This document shows positions 1-6,755 of a DNA stretch of 43,953 nucleotides, piece after piece. Within the stretch, counting starts at the first letter, position 1, and each line of letters starts with the position of its first letter. The stretch is from NCBI GenBank assembly GCA_937891015.1, contig CALAPY010000027.1, positions 1-43,953 on the forward strand, in the 5' to 3' direction. Both the position numbers and the translations under genes were made by a program. Under the pieces are notes generated by a model, which was given only the letters and a program-made list of their open reading frames with translations, searched no databases and was not told the origin of the DNA. Source of the stretch: UBA2108 sp002713215. GTDB lineage: Bacteria; Bacteroidota; Bacteroidia; Flavobacteriales_G; Salibacteraceae.

Positions 1-2
1 TT

Positions 3-194
3 AATCGCATTAAAGAAATTCTTGTTATTCAAGGCGTTAGTCAAAAAGAACTAGCAGCCAAACTTGGAAAGAATCCAAATACAGTTACAGCAATGTGTAA
101 TAACAAGTCTCAACCCCACTTGAAGGATTTAAAAAGGATTGCTGAGATTTTGGATGTGGATATTCGGGAGTTGTTGGTACCTACGAAAGAATAG
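3..194 (+). CDS. Partial XRE-family HTH transcriptional regulator (5' end outside window)
   Basis: The frame is open from the window edge to TAG at 192-194, giving 63 residues. The sequence reads as a helix-turn-helix domain of the lambda-repressor/Cro type: NRIKEIL, then SQKELAAKLGKNPNTVTAMC (helices 2-3 with the recognition helix), then LKRIAEILDVDIRELLVP. Only this domain is visible. Single-domain regulators of this kind in Bacteroidota often control restriction-modification or other defence genes; that is family knowledge, not shown here. It converges tail-to-tail with the last gene of the CBASS operon, 58 bp away, so it is not part of that operon. It could mark the edge of a larger defence island to the left. 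The family call is fairly sure; the function is not. Confidence 0.8.
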   Translation, partial: NRIKEILVIQGVSQKELAAKLGKNPNTVTAMCNNKSQPHLKDLKRIAEILDVDIRELLVPTKE

Positions 195-252
195 ATAACA
201 ATTGTAGTCTTTTGGGGTAGATAAAAGGGGTTAAAAAAATGCCAGAAGCAAC

Positions 253-1311
253 CTACTCTATTTCAAAGATCTCTGTTACTGAATTCGGTTGGTACTCATA
301 TTCCTCGATTGTCTTTCTGCATGCCCTAACTATCTGAGCTTTCTTTCTATCAGATATATCGGTCAACACATTATTGGTATTCTCTACACTACGAATAACA
401 GCAACATCCATTTTGTCTCGAATATGTCTAAGAACCATCATAATTTTACTGGTGAACTTTTCAGGTACACTATTTCGTTGATAAGCATCTAGTACCAAAT
501 TCTGTAGTAAATGGGAATTCAATGGTATTCTATGCTTTGTCTTCCAATGCTTAAGTGCAACAACAATCTTTTTTTGTGTTTCCGTTAATCTTAAACTATT
601 CAAGGCTTGGATGTCAGTCTTTGTATACGTTGGATTTACAGAATCATTTACATACAAATATCCAGAAGTAGTGTTACTACTCTTGGATGCTGTCAGCTTG
701 AATGGTACAAAATCAATTCTTCTTTCTTCACCCCTTAATTCAAGCAATACTCCAATCGATTTTTTTTGCCCTCTAGTCCTAATAAAAGACTGCCTTCCCA
801 TTAACTGTTCTAAGGAATCTTGTAGGTGTAAGTACATCTGAGCAGTTGAAGCAAAGCTATCTGGCTTAAATGGTAAGCAAATGTCAATATCAAAATTATT
901 AGCCAATGCAGTACCATGTTCTGTAGATCCTAGCCTCATGGGTTCTCCAGATAATTTGTTTCCAAGTTTACCTTTTAACAAATAGATAAGCCTATCCGCC
1001 TTTTCGTCCAAACTCTTGTACTTTCGATTATTTTTATCTAGTCTAACTTTATCTATAATCGACAGTAGATATGCATCGGTATTTATAGGTTCTTCTAGTG
1101 AGTTCTGATAATCAGCTATTGATCCAATTGCTAACCCGCTAACACCTCCAAAGGCCGCACCTTTTAATGTAGCTCCAGCGAGTTTCTTCCAACCGAATTT
1201 TAGATTAGGTTCATTACCTATTTTATCCAATTGCTTAAATATATTTAATAGGCCATTTCCTATTCCAAAAATCAAAGCTCCATTTCTGGCGTATTTAAGT
1301 GTTTTACTCAT
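253..1311 (-). CDS. Second nucleotidyltransferase of the CBASS operon, with glycine-rich hydrophobic N-terminus
   Basis: 352 residues. The pol-beta-type nucleotidyltransferase signature is complete: GS at 128-129 followed by HGT (132-134), the metal-binding pair D141-I-D143, and a third aspartate D200 in RRIDFVPF. This is the same motif set as the CD-NTase encoded at the head of the operon, but the two proteins are not obviously similar elsewhere. Residues 12-25 and 44-66 are hydrophobic and glycine/alanine-rich (GAAFGGVSGLAIGS), like a glycine-zipper or a two-helix membrane hairpin. It is the last gene, 6 bp after the DUF6602-like gene. Possible roles are a membrane-linked effector that transfers nucleotides to a target, a second signal synthase, or an OAS/CCA-like enzyme. 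The nucleotidyltransferase fold is well supported; the role and membrane insertion are inference. Confidence 0.8.
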   Translation of the reverse strand: MSKTLKYARNGALIFGIGNGLLNIFKQLDKIGNEPNLKFGWKKLAGATLKGAAFGGVSGLAIGSIADYQNSLEEPINTDAYLLSIIDKVRLDKNNRKYKSLDEKADRLIYLLKGKLGNKLSGEPMRLGSTEHGTALANNFDIDICLPFKPDSFASTAQMYLHLQDSLEQLMGRQSFIRTRGQKKSIGVLLELRGEERRIDFVPFKLTASKSSNTTSGYLYVNDSVNPTYTKTDIQALNSLRLTETQKKIVVALKHWKTKHRIPLNSHLLQNLVLDAYQRNSVPEKFTSKIMMVLRHIRDKMDVAVIRSVENTNNVLTDISDRKKAQIVRACRKTIEEYEYQPNSVTEIFEIE

Positions 1312-1317
1312 AATAGA

Positions 1318-2034
1318 CTACTTTATCCACTTTGAGTAAGCCATTATATCAATCATAGGTACGGTTCCACTAAACTGGAGTTGTGATATCAATTTAAACA
1401 AAAAATCCGTTGCGGGTTTCCCGGAATTTTGATACTCATATTTCTTCTGATTTTTGTCAAAAAAGAAATACCCGTGAGCGGCAACACAACCAAAATCAAG
1501 ACCTCCCTTATTTGTCTCTAGTACATTTTTTATAGGGTCTCCAAAAGCTGGATTCCAATCACTTTCAAAACATAAAATTCCACCAATGATATCAATGGGT
1601 AGTTTCGCAGGATAAGTTCCCCCAGCATGTGGTATTGGCAAACTGGTCCTGTGTAATTTCCTAACACTTTCTACTTTTTCCTGTGCATACTCAATAAAGC
1701 CCTTATTTACTGTTTGTTTAGCCTCGAATACCGCATAAACACTTTCAGAAGGTATAATAAGTTTTTCTTCATATTTGAAAATGAAAGGAGAGTATTGTCT
1801 GTCAAAAATTACAATATCCATTTGATCGCTAAATCTTCCATTACTGTCAACTACAAAAGCTTTTTCCGCCTGATATCGCTTTGGTAAGTAGTCTTGAAAT
1901 AATTGAAGCCATATTGCCTCACTAGCATCTCCTTTAGCAACCATGTCTCCCATAGTTTTCCTTGCTATTTCCAAGCGCTGATGAATATCATTATGTAATC
2001 CTTCCAGTAGAGTAGTTAAATTCCAGTTTGTCAT
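1318..2034 (-). CDS. DUF6602-like PD-(D/E)XK nuclease-fold protein, candidate CBASS effector
   Basis: 238 residues, starting 1 bp after the ATPase stop codon. The protein has the order of conserved pieces I associate with DUF6602: an N-terminal helix with E39, then LFQDYLPKRY, a strand ending in D73 (SDQMDIVIFD), and VYAVFEAK with E104-x-K106. D73 and E104-x-K106 form a PD-(D/E)XK-type metal site, the catalytic core of many restriction and repair nucleases. In type III CBASS the gene after HORMA and TRIP13 is usually the effector, often the nuclease NucC, so position and fold both suggest a DNA-degrading effector switched on by the cyclic nucleotide. No separate ligand-binding domain is recognisable, so how it would sense the signal is open. 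The fold call is moderate to good; activity is inferred. Confidence 0.7.
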   Translation of the reverse strand: MTNWNLTTLLEGLHNDIHQRLEIARKTMGDMVAKGDASEAIWLQLFQDYLPKRYQAEKAFVVDSNGRFSDQMDIVIFDRQYSPFIFKYEEKLIIPSESVYAVFEAKQTVNKGFIEYAQEKVESVRKLHRTSLPIPHAGGTYPAKLPIDIIGGILCFESDWNPAFGDPIKNVLETNKGGLDFGCVAAHGYFFFDKNQKKYEYQNSGKPATDFLFKLISQLQFSGTVPMIDIMAYSKWIK

Positions 2035-2035
2035 A

Positions 2036-2971
2036 CTATTTTTCTTTAAATATTGGTGTTGGTATCATTTCTCCAGCTATTCGTTTTGCCTCTTCCCCAG
2101 AAACGGCCTCACTTGGATAGGCATTTAGAATGATACTTGGAATCAATCTTTGTAACAGATCAGAGTATGTAAATCCATAATCGCGTCCACCCTTTGCACC
2201 AGTCAATTCCACAAGCTGTTTAATATCATTTTCAGTAATTTCTAACTCTCTCAAAGGAGCTTCTAATACTTTATATCTTTGATCTTCGTTCGGTCGTTTG
2301 AAATAGAAAACTTCTGCGGCTCTCCTTTTGACAGCTGGGTCCAGTGCCCCTGGTCTATTAGTACACATTATAACTGCAGCAGGTAATTTTCCATTTCCAA
2401 GACTATCAATACCTCGGATAAAAGCATTAACACCTGATTTGTCCTCATGATGCATCTGAGCATTTTCGCGTGATTGCGCTAACGCATCTGCTTCATCAAC
2501 TAACAAGATAACGGCTCCTCTGGATTTGCCAGTTTCATCTTTCAGTTTTTTAGCTCTTTCAAGTGTATATTCAAACGCTTTTGAAATAAGCTTAGTCATT
2601 TGCCCAACTTTTCCATCACCTCTGGTCGAAAGGCTCAGAGGCAATAACGTGATATTAATATCTTCTTGTCTGGCCACTGCATCACCAATAGTCATTGCCA
2701 ATTCAGTTTTACCAGAGCCAACATCACCTGCCATTACAATCAAAGGAGGTCTCCTAAGTACAATATCTCTCACACTTTGCGCCCCCTTATGATATTTATC
2801 TATCCAACCTGACAAGCCCTCAGGATTCACTAACAATCCTAATGTTTTAGTTAGTTGTTCCTTTTGTGCATCCAATCCTACCAATCGTGTCAACCGATCG
2901 CGGTAATCCACATCCGGGTAATCAATCGCCTGTTCAAACAATTCTTCAAAACTGATATTATCCCCCATCAT
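2036..2971 (-). CDS. cap6: TRIP13/Pch2-like AAA+ ATPase (CBASS Cap6)
   Basis: 311 residues. Walker A is GDVGSGKT (82-89) and Walker B is VILLVDEADA, with D159 and E160. Sensor 1 is N205 in CTNRPGALD, and RR216-217 are the likely arginine fingers. The GDGKVGQMTKLI stretch near 119-130 lies where the substrate-gripping pore loop of TRIP13 is found. Proteins of this family remodel HORMA domains: in type III CBASS the ATPase pulls the HORMA protein off the CD-NTase and so turns signalling off. The gene overlaps the HORMA stop codon by one base (TAATG), which implies translational coupling and fits a matched pair. Two start codons in tandem (ATGATG) are possible and differ by one residue. About 300 residues is usual for bacterial TRIP13. 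Confidence 0.9.
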   Translation of the reverse strand: MMGDNISFEELFEQAIDYPDVDYRDRLTRLVGLDAQKEQLTKTLGLLVNPEGLSGWIDKYHKGAQSVRDIVLRRPPLIVMAGDVGSGKTELAMTIGDAVARQEDINITLLPLSLSTRGDGKVGQMTKLISKAFEYTLERAKKLKDETGKSRGAVILLVDEADALAQSRENAQMHHEDKSGVNAFIRGIDSLGNGKLPAAVIMCTNRPGALDPAVKRRAAEVFYFKRPNEDQRYKVLEAPLRELEITENDIKQLVELTGAKGGRDYGFTYSDLLQRLIPSIILNAYPSEAVSGEEAKRIAGEMIPTPIFKEK

Positions 2972-3486
2972 TAATAGCTTTTAACTGTTGATCTAACGAC
3001 TGCTCTCGCTCCTGCCGCATAAGTTTTATCCTGACTTAGATAGCCATTTACTCCAGGCTCATTCGCACTACCTCTTTGAAATGGCAGACCTTCTTCAAAA
3101 GTTTCTCGTTCTGCCGAAGTCAGCTTCCACCACTCGTTGTTATAAGTTAGATACGAATAAAAACTAGCACCAGAAATATCAGCTCCAGGTTTGATCCGTC
3201 CGGGATCGTCATCTGTAGAAGTAAATCCTCCAAGGTCTTTGGCTTCAAAATGTAAGGATGGTTCAATCCACTCATCATTCTTTTGAAAGCCATATGATAC
3301 CTTTTTCAAGTACCCTTGTTTCAGGAATTGCACTATTTCTTCCTCGTAACCCTGAATTGCACTATCTGAGGGATAACCATAAAAACGTTGCATGCGTTTT
3401 AAATCGGTCGCAACTTTTACCGCTATTTTTCTTGCATGTGTGATAGTAAATGACTGCGATTCTGAACTTGTATAACTTGAACTCAT
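2971..3486 (-). CDS. cap7: Bacterial HORMA-domain protein (CBASS Cap7)
   Basis: 171 residues. The N-terminus, with SFTITHARKIAVKVATDL followed by MQRFYGYPSD and an EEEIVQFLKQGYL helix, matches what I know of the bacterial HORMA family 1 of type III CBASS. In that system the HORMA protein, after binding a peptide or other cue, docks on the CD-NTase and activates synthesis of the second messenger; TRIP13 reverses this. The C-terminal part (AGARAVVRSTVKSY) would be the mobile safety-belt region by analogy, but this cannot be read from sequence alone. The gene lies 5 bp downstream of the CD-NTase gene and overlaps the ATPase gene by one base. Only one HORMA gene is present, as in the E. coli MS115-1 type rather than the two-HORMA P. 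aeruginosa type. Confidence 0.88.
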   Translation of the reverse strand: MSSSYTSSESQSFTITHARKIAVKVATDLKRMQRFYGYPSDSAIQGYEEEIVQFLKQGYLKKVSYGFQKNDEWIEPSLHFEAKDLGGFTSTDDDPGRIKPGADISGASFYSYLTYNNEWWKLTSAERETFEEGLPFQRGSANEPGVNGYLSQDKTYAAGARAVVRSTVKSY

Positions 3487-3491
3487 AATAA

Positions 3492-4457
3492 TTATATTTG
3501 AAATGTTGGCCCAAAGACCTTTTGCCAGTAGTAAACCGTATCCTGCTTAGTAGTTGCTGCAAGAGCAGCATCAATAGCATCACCAGCATCCAGAGCAGCA
3601 TCAACAATAGCTTCAGCTTGTTGCCTTGTATACAACATTGCTGCATTATTTTTCTCATTAACCGGATCAATGATCTTAATTCGTTCAGTATGTATTGGGA
3701 TTTTTGATTTAGAATAGTAATCAGTGAAATAAACCAATTCTTCTAAATTACTTTCCGCAACATAGGTAAAGAAGTGTTGTAAAGCTTCTGGGTAATCACT
3801 GAAACCTTTGCCCTCATCTAATAGTTTGGCCATAATTAATTCGACCATGAAAGACTTAAACCTAAAACCACTTCTTTCAGTTTTCATGTTTCTAACCCAA
3901 TATTTAGCTAATCGGATCACTTGTGCAAAATGTTGGTTTTGCTTCTGTTTTCTTGTTCTTATGAACTCTAAGTGTCTAGGAATACATGTCTCTAATAATG
4001 AACCATCATCCTGGCTTACTAGGTTTCCGTACCAATCAGGATCATCATCGTATAAAATAGGTACTACATCTATATCCAGCCCTGTTCCTTTAAAAGAAAC
4101 CGTTACACAATAAGTCTTTGGCTGTACTTGATCTGGACTAAAATTTGGAAATGCTGTTCTCAAACGTTCGGTTATGTAATCAAGTAGTTTGCCTATTTCT
4201 CTTGGAACATCCGGACCACTAACATAGCAGGCCATATCAATATCGTTTAATGATTTTAAGGAAGTACCCTTTGCCAGACTTCCTGACAGGATAATTTTTC
4301 TTAGCGAAAAATCTGGATGTTCCGACAAATAGTTTTCCAACTTTTCTTTAACTCTCCTCGCCTGTCCACGATATTCGTCTGCCTTTGTTTTAGGAAGATT
4401 CACCTTATCCAGAGCAAACCGCGCTATATCTTTATGGTTTACATGTTCTCTTGCCAT
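3492..4457 (-). CDS. CBASS CD-NTase (cyclic oligonucleotide synthase), CdnC/CdnD-like
   Basis: 321 residues. The active site is clear: GS at 59-60 in SGSLAKGT, the metal pair D72-I-D74, and the third aspartate D130 in LDIDVVPI. A central helix (AQVIRLAKYWVRN) and a late DPVNEKNN motif (264-271) are typical of CD-NTases in clades C/D, which occur with HORMA and TRIP13. The enzyme is expected to make a cyclic di- or trinucleotide when phage infection is sensed, and this activates the downstream effector. The exact nucleotide product cannot be read here. The gene is followed at 5 bp by HORMA, then TRIP13, so the synthase, activator and inhibitor are co-transcribed. The ATG at 4457 is preceded by GGAG about 18 bp upstream, too far to be a strong ribosome site. 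Confidence 0.92.
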   Translation of the reverse strand: MAREHVNHKDIARFALDKVNLPKTKADEYRGQARRVKEKLENYLSEHPDFSLRKIILSGSLAKGTSLKSLNDIDMACYVSGPDVPREIGKLLDYITERLRTAFPNFSPDQVQPKTYCVTVSFKGTGLDIDVVPILYDDDPDWYGNLVSQDDGSLLETCIPRHLEFIRTRKQKQNQHFAQVIRLAKYWVRNMKTERSGFRFKSFMVELIMAKLLDEGKGFSDYPEALQHFFTYVAESNLEELVYFTDYYSKSKIPIHTERIKIIDPVNEKNNAAMLYTRQQAEAIVDAALDAGDAIDAALAATTKQDTVYYWQKVFGPTFQI

Positions 4458-4472
4458 ACTTTACTTTTTTTA

Positions 4473-4733
4473 CTACTCCATTGTATATGTCTTCCATGGG
4501 ATTCTCCTTGAGTCAACATTTGCCAAGAAATTCACAATATCTGTTCTACCATGGTAATTCGATCTTCCTCTTCCGTTTTGCGCCATAAGAATAACTGGCA
4601 TTCCCGGAAAAACTGTGGAAAAACTATTTCGGGTATTTTCTCTTGTAGTAGAAGAATTCAATACCGTTGGTTTTACTACTACAATTGCAAAAGTTACTCC
4701 CTGCTCTTTAACTACTGCTCCGTCAAATCTCAT
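4473..4733 (-). CDS. Small conserved-looking protein of unknown function leading the CBASS operon
   Basis: 86 residues, first gene of the operon, 15 bp before the CD-NTase gene. I do not recognise a named family. The sequence looks like a real small alpha/beta protein: strands GVTFAIVVV (12-20) and GMPVILMAQ (44-52), a basic stretch NGRGRSNYHGR (53-63), a helix TDIVNFLANV, and a conserved-looking end RRIPWKTYT. No signal peptide or membrane segment is present. Its position suggests a part of the signalling system, for example a sensor, a nucleotide-binding accessory protein or a HORMA ligand, but none of these is shown. I have a vague memory of similar short proteins beginning with a MKFDG-like stretch in other bacteria. 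Coding is supported by position, codon use and lack of any competing frame. Confidence 0.7.
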   Translation of the reverse strand: MRFDGAVVKEQGVTFAIVVVKPTVLNSSTTRENTRNSFSTVFPGMPVILMAQNGRGRSNYHGRTDIVNFLANVDSRRIPWKTYTME

Positions 4734-4783
4734 ATCTCAATGTACTTAGTTAATAATCAATATTTTACTCATTTATCATGCCT

Positions 4784-4808
4784 CAACAAGTTTGTTGTCA
4801 TCTTGTCA
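4784..4808. promoter_or_regulatory. Inverted repeat and tandem TTGTCA in the divergent control region
   Basis: CAACAA-GT-TTGTTG at 4784-4797 is a perfect 6-bp inverted repeat. It runs into two copies of TTGTCA (4795-4800 and 4803-4808). It lies 51 bp before the start of the CBASS operon on the minus strand, within the only intergenic space shared by the CBASS and sigma-like operons. It is a good operator candidate, but the regulator that binds it is not known. Confidence 0.4.
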
Positions 4809-4875
4809 CAATTTTTAACCAGATATGACTTATCTTGCTGTTCGACAAGAATAAATGCTGTCACTTTTAAGGAAT

Positions 4876-4892
4876 TTACCATGTGATGGTAA
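4876..4892. promoter_or_regulatory. Perfect inverted repeat upstream of the sigma-like gene
   Basis: TTACCAT-GTG-ATGGTAA is a perfect 7-bp inverted repeat with a 3-bp spacer, and the flanks extend it to 9 of 10 matched bases. It ends 37 bp before the start codon of the sigma-like gene. The shape is typical of a dimeric regulator site. By position it could control the divergent operons at 4930 and 4733. Confidence 0.45.
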
Positions 4893-4915
4893 TTTTTTTT
4901 GATTTAGTAGCATTT

Positions 4916-4930
4916 TATAATGTTGCAACA
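4916..4930. promoter_or_regulatory. Possible -10 TATAAT and palindrome TGTTGCAACA at the start codon
   Basis: TATAAT (4916-4921) is directly followed by TGTTGCAACA (4921-4930), a perfect 10-bp palindrome whose last base is the A of the ATG. The half site TGTTG/CAACA also occurs, in the opposite arrangement, in the inverted repeat at 4784-4797, so one protein could bind both. If TATAAT is used as the -10, the message would be almost leaderless. This is a pattern observation, not proof of binding. Confidence 0.35.
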
Positions 4931-5532
4931 TGGAAGAAACCAAGACAATTGCATCTAATGAGCTCTTGATGGAGCAGCTTCAGAACCGAGATTGGGATCA
5001 ATTTTGGCTTAGACTGATGGGGCGATGCTTTTGGTTGTTGCGTAAGCGATATACAGTAAAATGGGGCAATGATGAGGTTAAGAATTTTTCACGAAAGGCA
5101 ATTGGAGAAGTAATTAACAAGATTTTCATTGAAAAGAAACGTAATTGGAACATTGACCGATATCCAGATTTTGAAGAATTTATTGTAGGAGTTATCGATA
5201 GCCATGTAAATAACACCCTGAACAAAGAAGACAAGGACTTTACAGTTGGTGACAACGAGTTTTTACTTGATGAAAACGGCGAATCAGAACCTGATGCTCA
5301 AGAAATTGTAATAACGCAAGAACTAAGAAATCAAATCTATGATGAGTTAGATGTATCGGGTGCAGATGATGACGAGCTACTCATATTTGAATGCTTAGCG
5401 GACGGCATGAATAAACCAGATGATATCAAAAATGAACTTGGTATGAGTGATGAGGATTTTCACAATGCTTGGAGAAGATTCAAAAGGAAAAGAAAAACGA
5501 TTCAAAAAAAATTGGGAGCATATGGATACTAA
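4930..5532 (+). CDS. Sigma-70-like DNA-binding protein, first gene of the divergent control operon
   Basis: 200 residues. The N-terminal half (WDQFWLRLMGRCFWLLRKRY and the following helices) resembles a degenerate sigma region 2. The C-terminal 55 residues (DDELLIFECLADGMNKPDDIKNELGM and the basic helix AWRRFKRKRKTIQKKL) resemble sigma region 4, the helix-turn-helix that reads -35 elements. A long acidic linker separates them. Proteins of this type in Bacteroidota occur next to ImmA/IrrE peptidases, as here. It is divergent from the CBASS operon, with 196 bp between start codons, and its end overlaps the next gene by 11 bp. It may be an alternative sigma factor or repressor for the defence genes. 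The family call is moderate; the target is inference. Confidence 0.65.
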   Translation: MEETKTIASNELLMEQLQNRDWDQFWLRLMGRCFWLLRKRYTVKWGNDEVKNFSRKAIGEVINKIFIEKKRNWNIDRYPDFEEFIVGVIDSHVNNTLNKEDKDFTVGDNEFLLDENGESEPDAQEIVITQELRNQIYDELDVSGADDDELLIFECLADGMNKPDDIKNELGMSDEDFHNAWRRFKRKRKTIQKKLGAYGY

Positions 5533-5932
5533 TAAAAATAAGAAGACTATTCTGGATTTATTGGATGATGTTGAATTTGAGTTGTTGCAGAAGGACACAG
5601 AATATGCCAAGCAGTTCTTAAAAGAAGAAGGTCTAGACACTAAAGAGGAAGAAGTGTTTGCGATACAATACATGAAAAAGATTCAGTTTATGGCTAAAGC
5701 AGTATCCAGCAAAAAACGTGATAGTGCATTAGTGGAAAAGGCTATGGAACGGATAAAGAAAGCTATTGCGGAAAATACTTCTCAGGTAACAGAAACTCTT
5801 ATGGCTTTGCTTCAAGAGAAAACACCTTCTATTCAATATCGAAAATTAGAAAATTGGTCAGATGATGAGATTAGGGATGTTTTGGAAGATGTTGACTTGA
5901 TAGCATTAATGGAAGAATTAGATCAAGAATGA
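5522..5932 (+). CDS. Small acidic helical protein between the sigma-like and ImmA/IrrE genes
   Basis: 136 residues from ATG 5522 (MDTNKNKK). The frame stays open 25 codons further upstream, but that part lies inside the sigma-like gene; an 11-bp overlap is the usual arrangement for coupled genes. The product is predicted to be mostly helical and acidic at both ends (LLDDVEFELLQKD and a tail rich in D and E), with a basic middle (SSKKRDSALVEKAMERIKKA). I do not recognise a family. Sitting between a DNA-binding protein and a peptidase, it could be an anti-sigma-like partner or the peptidase substrate. The gene ends 4 bp before the peptidase start. Coding is well supported; the role is a guess. 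Confidence 0.65.
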   Translation: MDTNKNKKTILDLLDDVEFELLQKDTEYAKQFLKEEGLDTKEEEVFAIQYMKKIQFMAKAVSSKKRDSALVEKAMERIKKAIAENTSQVTETLMALLQEKTPSIQYRKLENWSDDEIRDVLEDVDLIALMEELDQE

Positions 5933-5936
5933 TTAA

Positions 5937-6719
5937 ATGTCAAAAGGGAAACGAGCAGCACAAAGGTTAATGTTGGAATGTGGTATTGAAGATCCCACCG
6001 AGTTTCCGTTGGATTTGATTGTATATGGTAGAGGAGCAACGCTGGTCGAAAAACCTTTAAGTAACTCAGAAGGTCGGATTGTTTTTGGCAAATCAAAAGC
6101 AATAATTACTGTCAATTCTGACATCTCTTATGCTGGCAAAAAAAGGTTTGTTATTGCACATGAACTTGGTCATTTTGAGATGCACCGTAATTTAGTTCCA
6201 GTGCATCATGACACAGATGCGACATTAGAATACTTTAAAAATGGCCATCAAGAGACTGAGGCTAACGAATTTGCATCAGAATTATTAATGCCAGAACAGC
6301 TATTTAGAAAAGAATGTGAAGGTGAAAAATTCAGTCCTGATCTTTTAAGGTCTTTAGCGGATCGATTCCAAACAAGTGTAACTTCAGTAGCTTATAAATA
6401 TTTTGAATTAGGAGATCATCCTGTGTGTCTTTTCTACTCTCATAACAACATAGTGAAATACTGGAAGCGACCGGATGGATTTGCTCATTTCATTAACGAT
6501 CGAACTAAATTGACCCCTCCGGAAGATTCGGTTGCCGCTGAGTTTTTTAATGAACAAAAGATATATAGAAAAGAACATAGTAAACAACAGGTTTGGAAAT
6601 CAACATGGTTTGAACTGAAACATTGGGAGAGTGACAATGATTTCAAATTCTACGAATACTGCATCATAACCCCTGCATATAATACAGTTCTAAGTATAGT
6701 CTGGGAAGAATTGAATTAA
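5937..6719 (+). CDS. ImmA/IrrE-family metallopeptidase (CapP-like position)
   Basis: 260 residues. The zinc site is HELGH (75-79), preceded by FVIA as in the family, and the third ligand is E108 in ETEANEFASELLMP, the diagnostic continuation of ImmA/IrrE proteins. Peptidases of this family cut a repressor or anti-repressor after a stress cue, as in ICEBs1 ImmA, Deinococcus IrrE and CapP of some CBASS loci. A C-terminal domain of about 120 residues (VCLFYSHNNIVKYWKR onward) resembles no domain I can name and might sense the cue. The gene completes a three-gene operon divergent from CBASS. The likely substrate is one of its two operon partners. The family call is strong; its link to CBASS is inferred from position. 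Confidence 0.88.
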   Translation: MSKGKRAAQRLMLECGIEDPTEFPLDLIVYGRGATLVEKPLSNSEGRIVFGKSKAIITVNSDISYAGKKRFVIAHELGHFEMHRNLVPVHHDTDATLEYFKNGHQETEANEFASELLMPEQLFRKECEGEKFSPDLLRSLADRFQTSVTSVAYKYFELGDHPVCLFYSHNNIVKYWKRPDGFAHFINDRTKLTPPEDSVAAEFFNEQKIYRKEHSKQQVWKSTWFELKHWESDNDFKFYEYCIITPAYNTVLSIVWEELN

Positions 6720-6755
6720 TCTGTTTAAAAGAATTAGGCAAAGCTTAGTTACTTG

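Noticed and set aside
253..1311. MNT/HEPN-type antitoxin for the second nucleotidyltransferase
   Set aside because: MNT antitoxins are small single-domain proteins next to a HEPN gene; this one has 352 residues and no HEPN neighbour.
253..4733. Type II CBASS (Cap2/Cap3 ubiquitin-like) or Thoeris assignment
   Set aside because: No E1/E2 or JAB gene lies in the operon and no TIR domain is present; HORMA and TRIP13 define type III.
4551..4886. Plus-strand ORF opposite the small CBASS gene
   Set aside because: Its product is rich in S and C, with no domain, and lies opposite a coding gene and the promoter region.
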